NCBI GenBank assembly: GCA_023264915.1
Contig: JAHFUU010000174.1
Location: 1-6,058, forward strand
Direction: 5' to 3'
Source of the DNA: Microthrixaceae bacterium
Lineage (GTDB): Bacteria > Actinomycetota > Acidimicrobiia > Acidimicrobiales > Acidimicrobilacustridaceae
Length of the DNA stretch: 6,058 nt
The translations under genes and the position numbers were made by a program. The first letter of the stretch is position 1. Every line of letters starts with the position of its first letter. The notes under the pieces are model-generated. The model did not search any database. It worked only from the letters and a program-made list of their open reading frames with translations, and was not told the DNA's origin. Below, piece after piece: positions 5,630-6,058 of the stretch.

Positions 5630-6058
5630 TCAGGTTCCGCGGCATGCCGAGGCCTGGTAGGTGCGAATGGTCTCGGTGGCGGCGCGGGTCTCTGAGGTCT
5701 CGAGTGGAAGCTCGACAGGCGGCGCGGCCTCCTCACCCGTGTCGAGCCCCAGCGCTGTGGCCCAGTAGGTCTGCCTCGTCTCGATGGGGTCGCGGAGCTC
5801 GGGTGCGAGCTGCTGTGCCTGGTTGCCGGCCAGGACCAGAGCGCCGAAGGTCCGTTCGCGCTCGCTTCGGTCACGTGAACGGCTCGCACCCGCGGCCAGC
5901 TCGTGGAGCCCGAAGGTCTGGACGGCAGCACAGGGAGTTGTCGCGGCGCCCAGAGGATCGCCGGCACCGGAGGGCCCGACAGCCCCGGGCAGGCCTGGGA
6001 CGAGCCCACCGGCAGTGTTTGGGTCCAGCCCTGCGGCCTTCAACAGCTCGGGTGCGAG
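5630..6058 (-). CDS. Hypothetical protein, C-terminal 142 residues (start beyond right edge)
   Basis: The frame is open from the window edge to a TGA at 5632-5630. A TTG at 6043 is in frame, but coding character continues upstream of it (LAPELL), so the gene very probably begins outside the window. The first 40 visible residues are a Gly/Pro/Ala-rich low-complexity linker. Next come Cys43, a helical segment with a charged Arg/Ser/Glu patch (59-70), a probable helix through QQLAPELRDPIETRQTYW (82-99), an acidic Pro/Glu/Thr stretch (107-126) and a tail with Cys139 three residues before the end. There is no membrane segment in the visible part. The linker and two lone Cys, which could form a disulfide, would suit an exported protein, but the N-terminus is not visible. 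I do not recognise the family. It converges on the HIT gene with a 95-base gap. Confidence 0.7.
   Translation of the reverse strand, partial: LAPELLKAAGLDPNTAGGLVPGLPGAVGPSGAGDPLGAATTPCAAVQTFGLHELAAGASRSRDRSERERTFGALVLAGNQAQQLAPELRDPIETRQTYWATALGLDTGEEAAPPVELPLETSETRAATETIRTYQASACRGT

Noticed and set aside
5539..6009. 156-codon minus-strand frame at the right end
   Set aside because: It overlaps the 5630-6058 frame and is Ser/Pro/Arg-rich. The other frame has more protein-like helical segments and continues to the window edge.

Overview
The window is a GC-rich stretch (roughly two thirds G+C by eye) with compact, mostly single-gene transcription units. A PIN-PhoH fusion ATPase, a CxxC-type HIT protein, Ala/Arg/Pro-rich proteins and GTG or TTG start options together suggest a high-GC actinobacterial chromosome. 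I lean towards an Acidimicrobiia-like lineage, but that placement is inference and not demonstrated. No tRNA, rRNA, CRISPR array, transposase, integrase or other mobile-element signature was seen.

Layout, left to right. At 1-329 (minus) lies the N-terminal part of an exported protein that runs off the left edge. It has a signal-anchor-like hydrophobic segment followed by a Trp/Gly-rich stretch ending in a WCID motif. Next comes a 230-base gap (330-559) with an AT-rich promoter-like island and a 17-bp inverted repeat. xylB, a xylulokinase of the FGGY family, occupies 560-2026 (minus). A 325-base gap (2027-2351) has several inverted repeats but no convincing gene. A 302-residue cytosolic protein of unknown function lies at 2352-3260 (minus). 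After a 240-base gap (3261-3500) that opens with a GC hairpin comes the PIN-PhoH gene at 3501-4898 (minus). A divergent intergenic region (4899-5096) separates it from a HIT-family hydrolase at 5097-5534 (plus). At 5630-6058 (minus) is the C-terminal part of an unrecognised protein whose start lies beyond the right edge, convergent with the HIT gene.

The four left-hand genes point the same way, but gaps of 230 to 325 bases separate them, so they are probably expressed separately and not as one operon. No shared pathway joins them. XylB serves pentose catabolism, PIN-PhoH points to RNA processing or decay, and HIT proteins hydrolyse nucleoside phosphoramidates or related nucleotides. The window mostly looks like ordinary core and lineage-specific chromosome, and I found no strong evidence for a new multi-gene system. 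The items most worth a second look are the left-edge exported protein, the uncharacterised 302-residue protein, and the inverted repeat overlapping a promoter-like element at 481-501.
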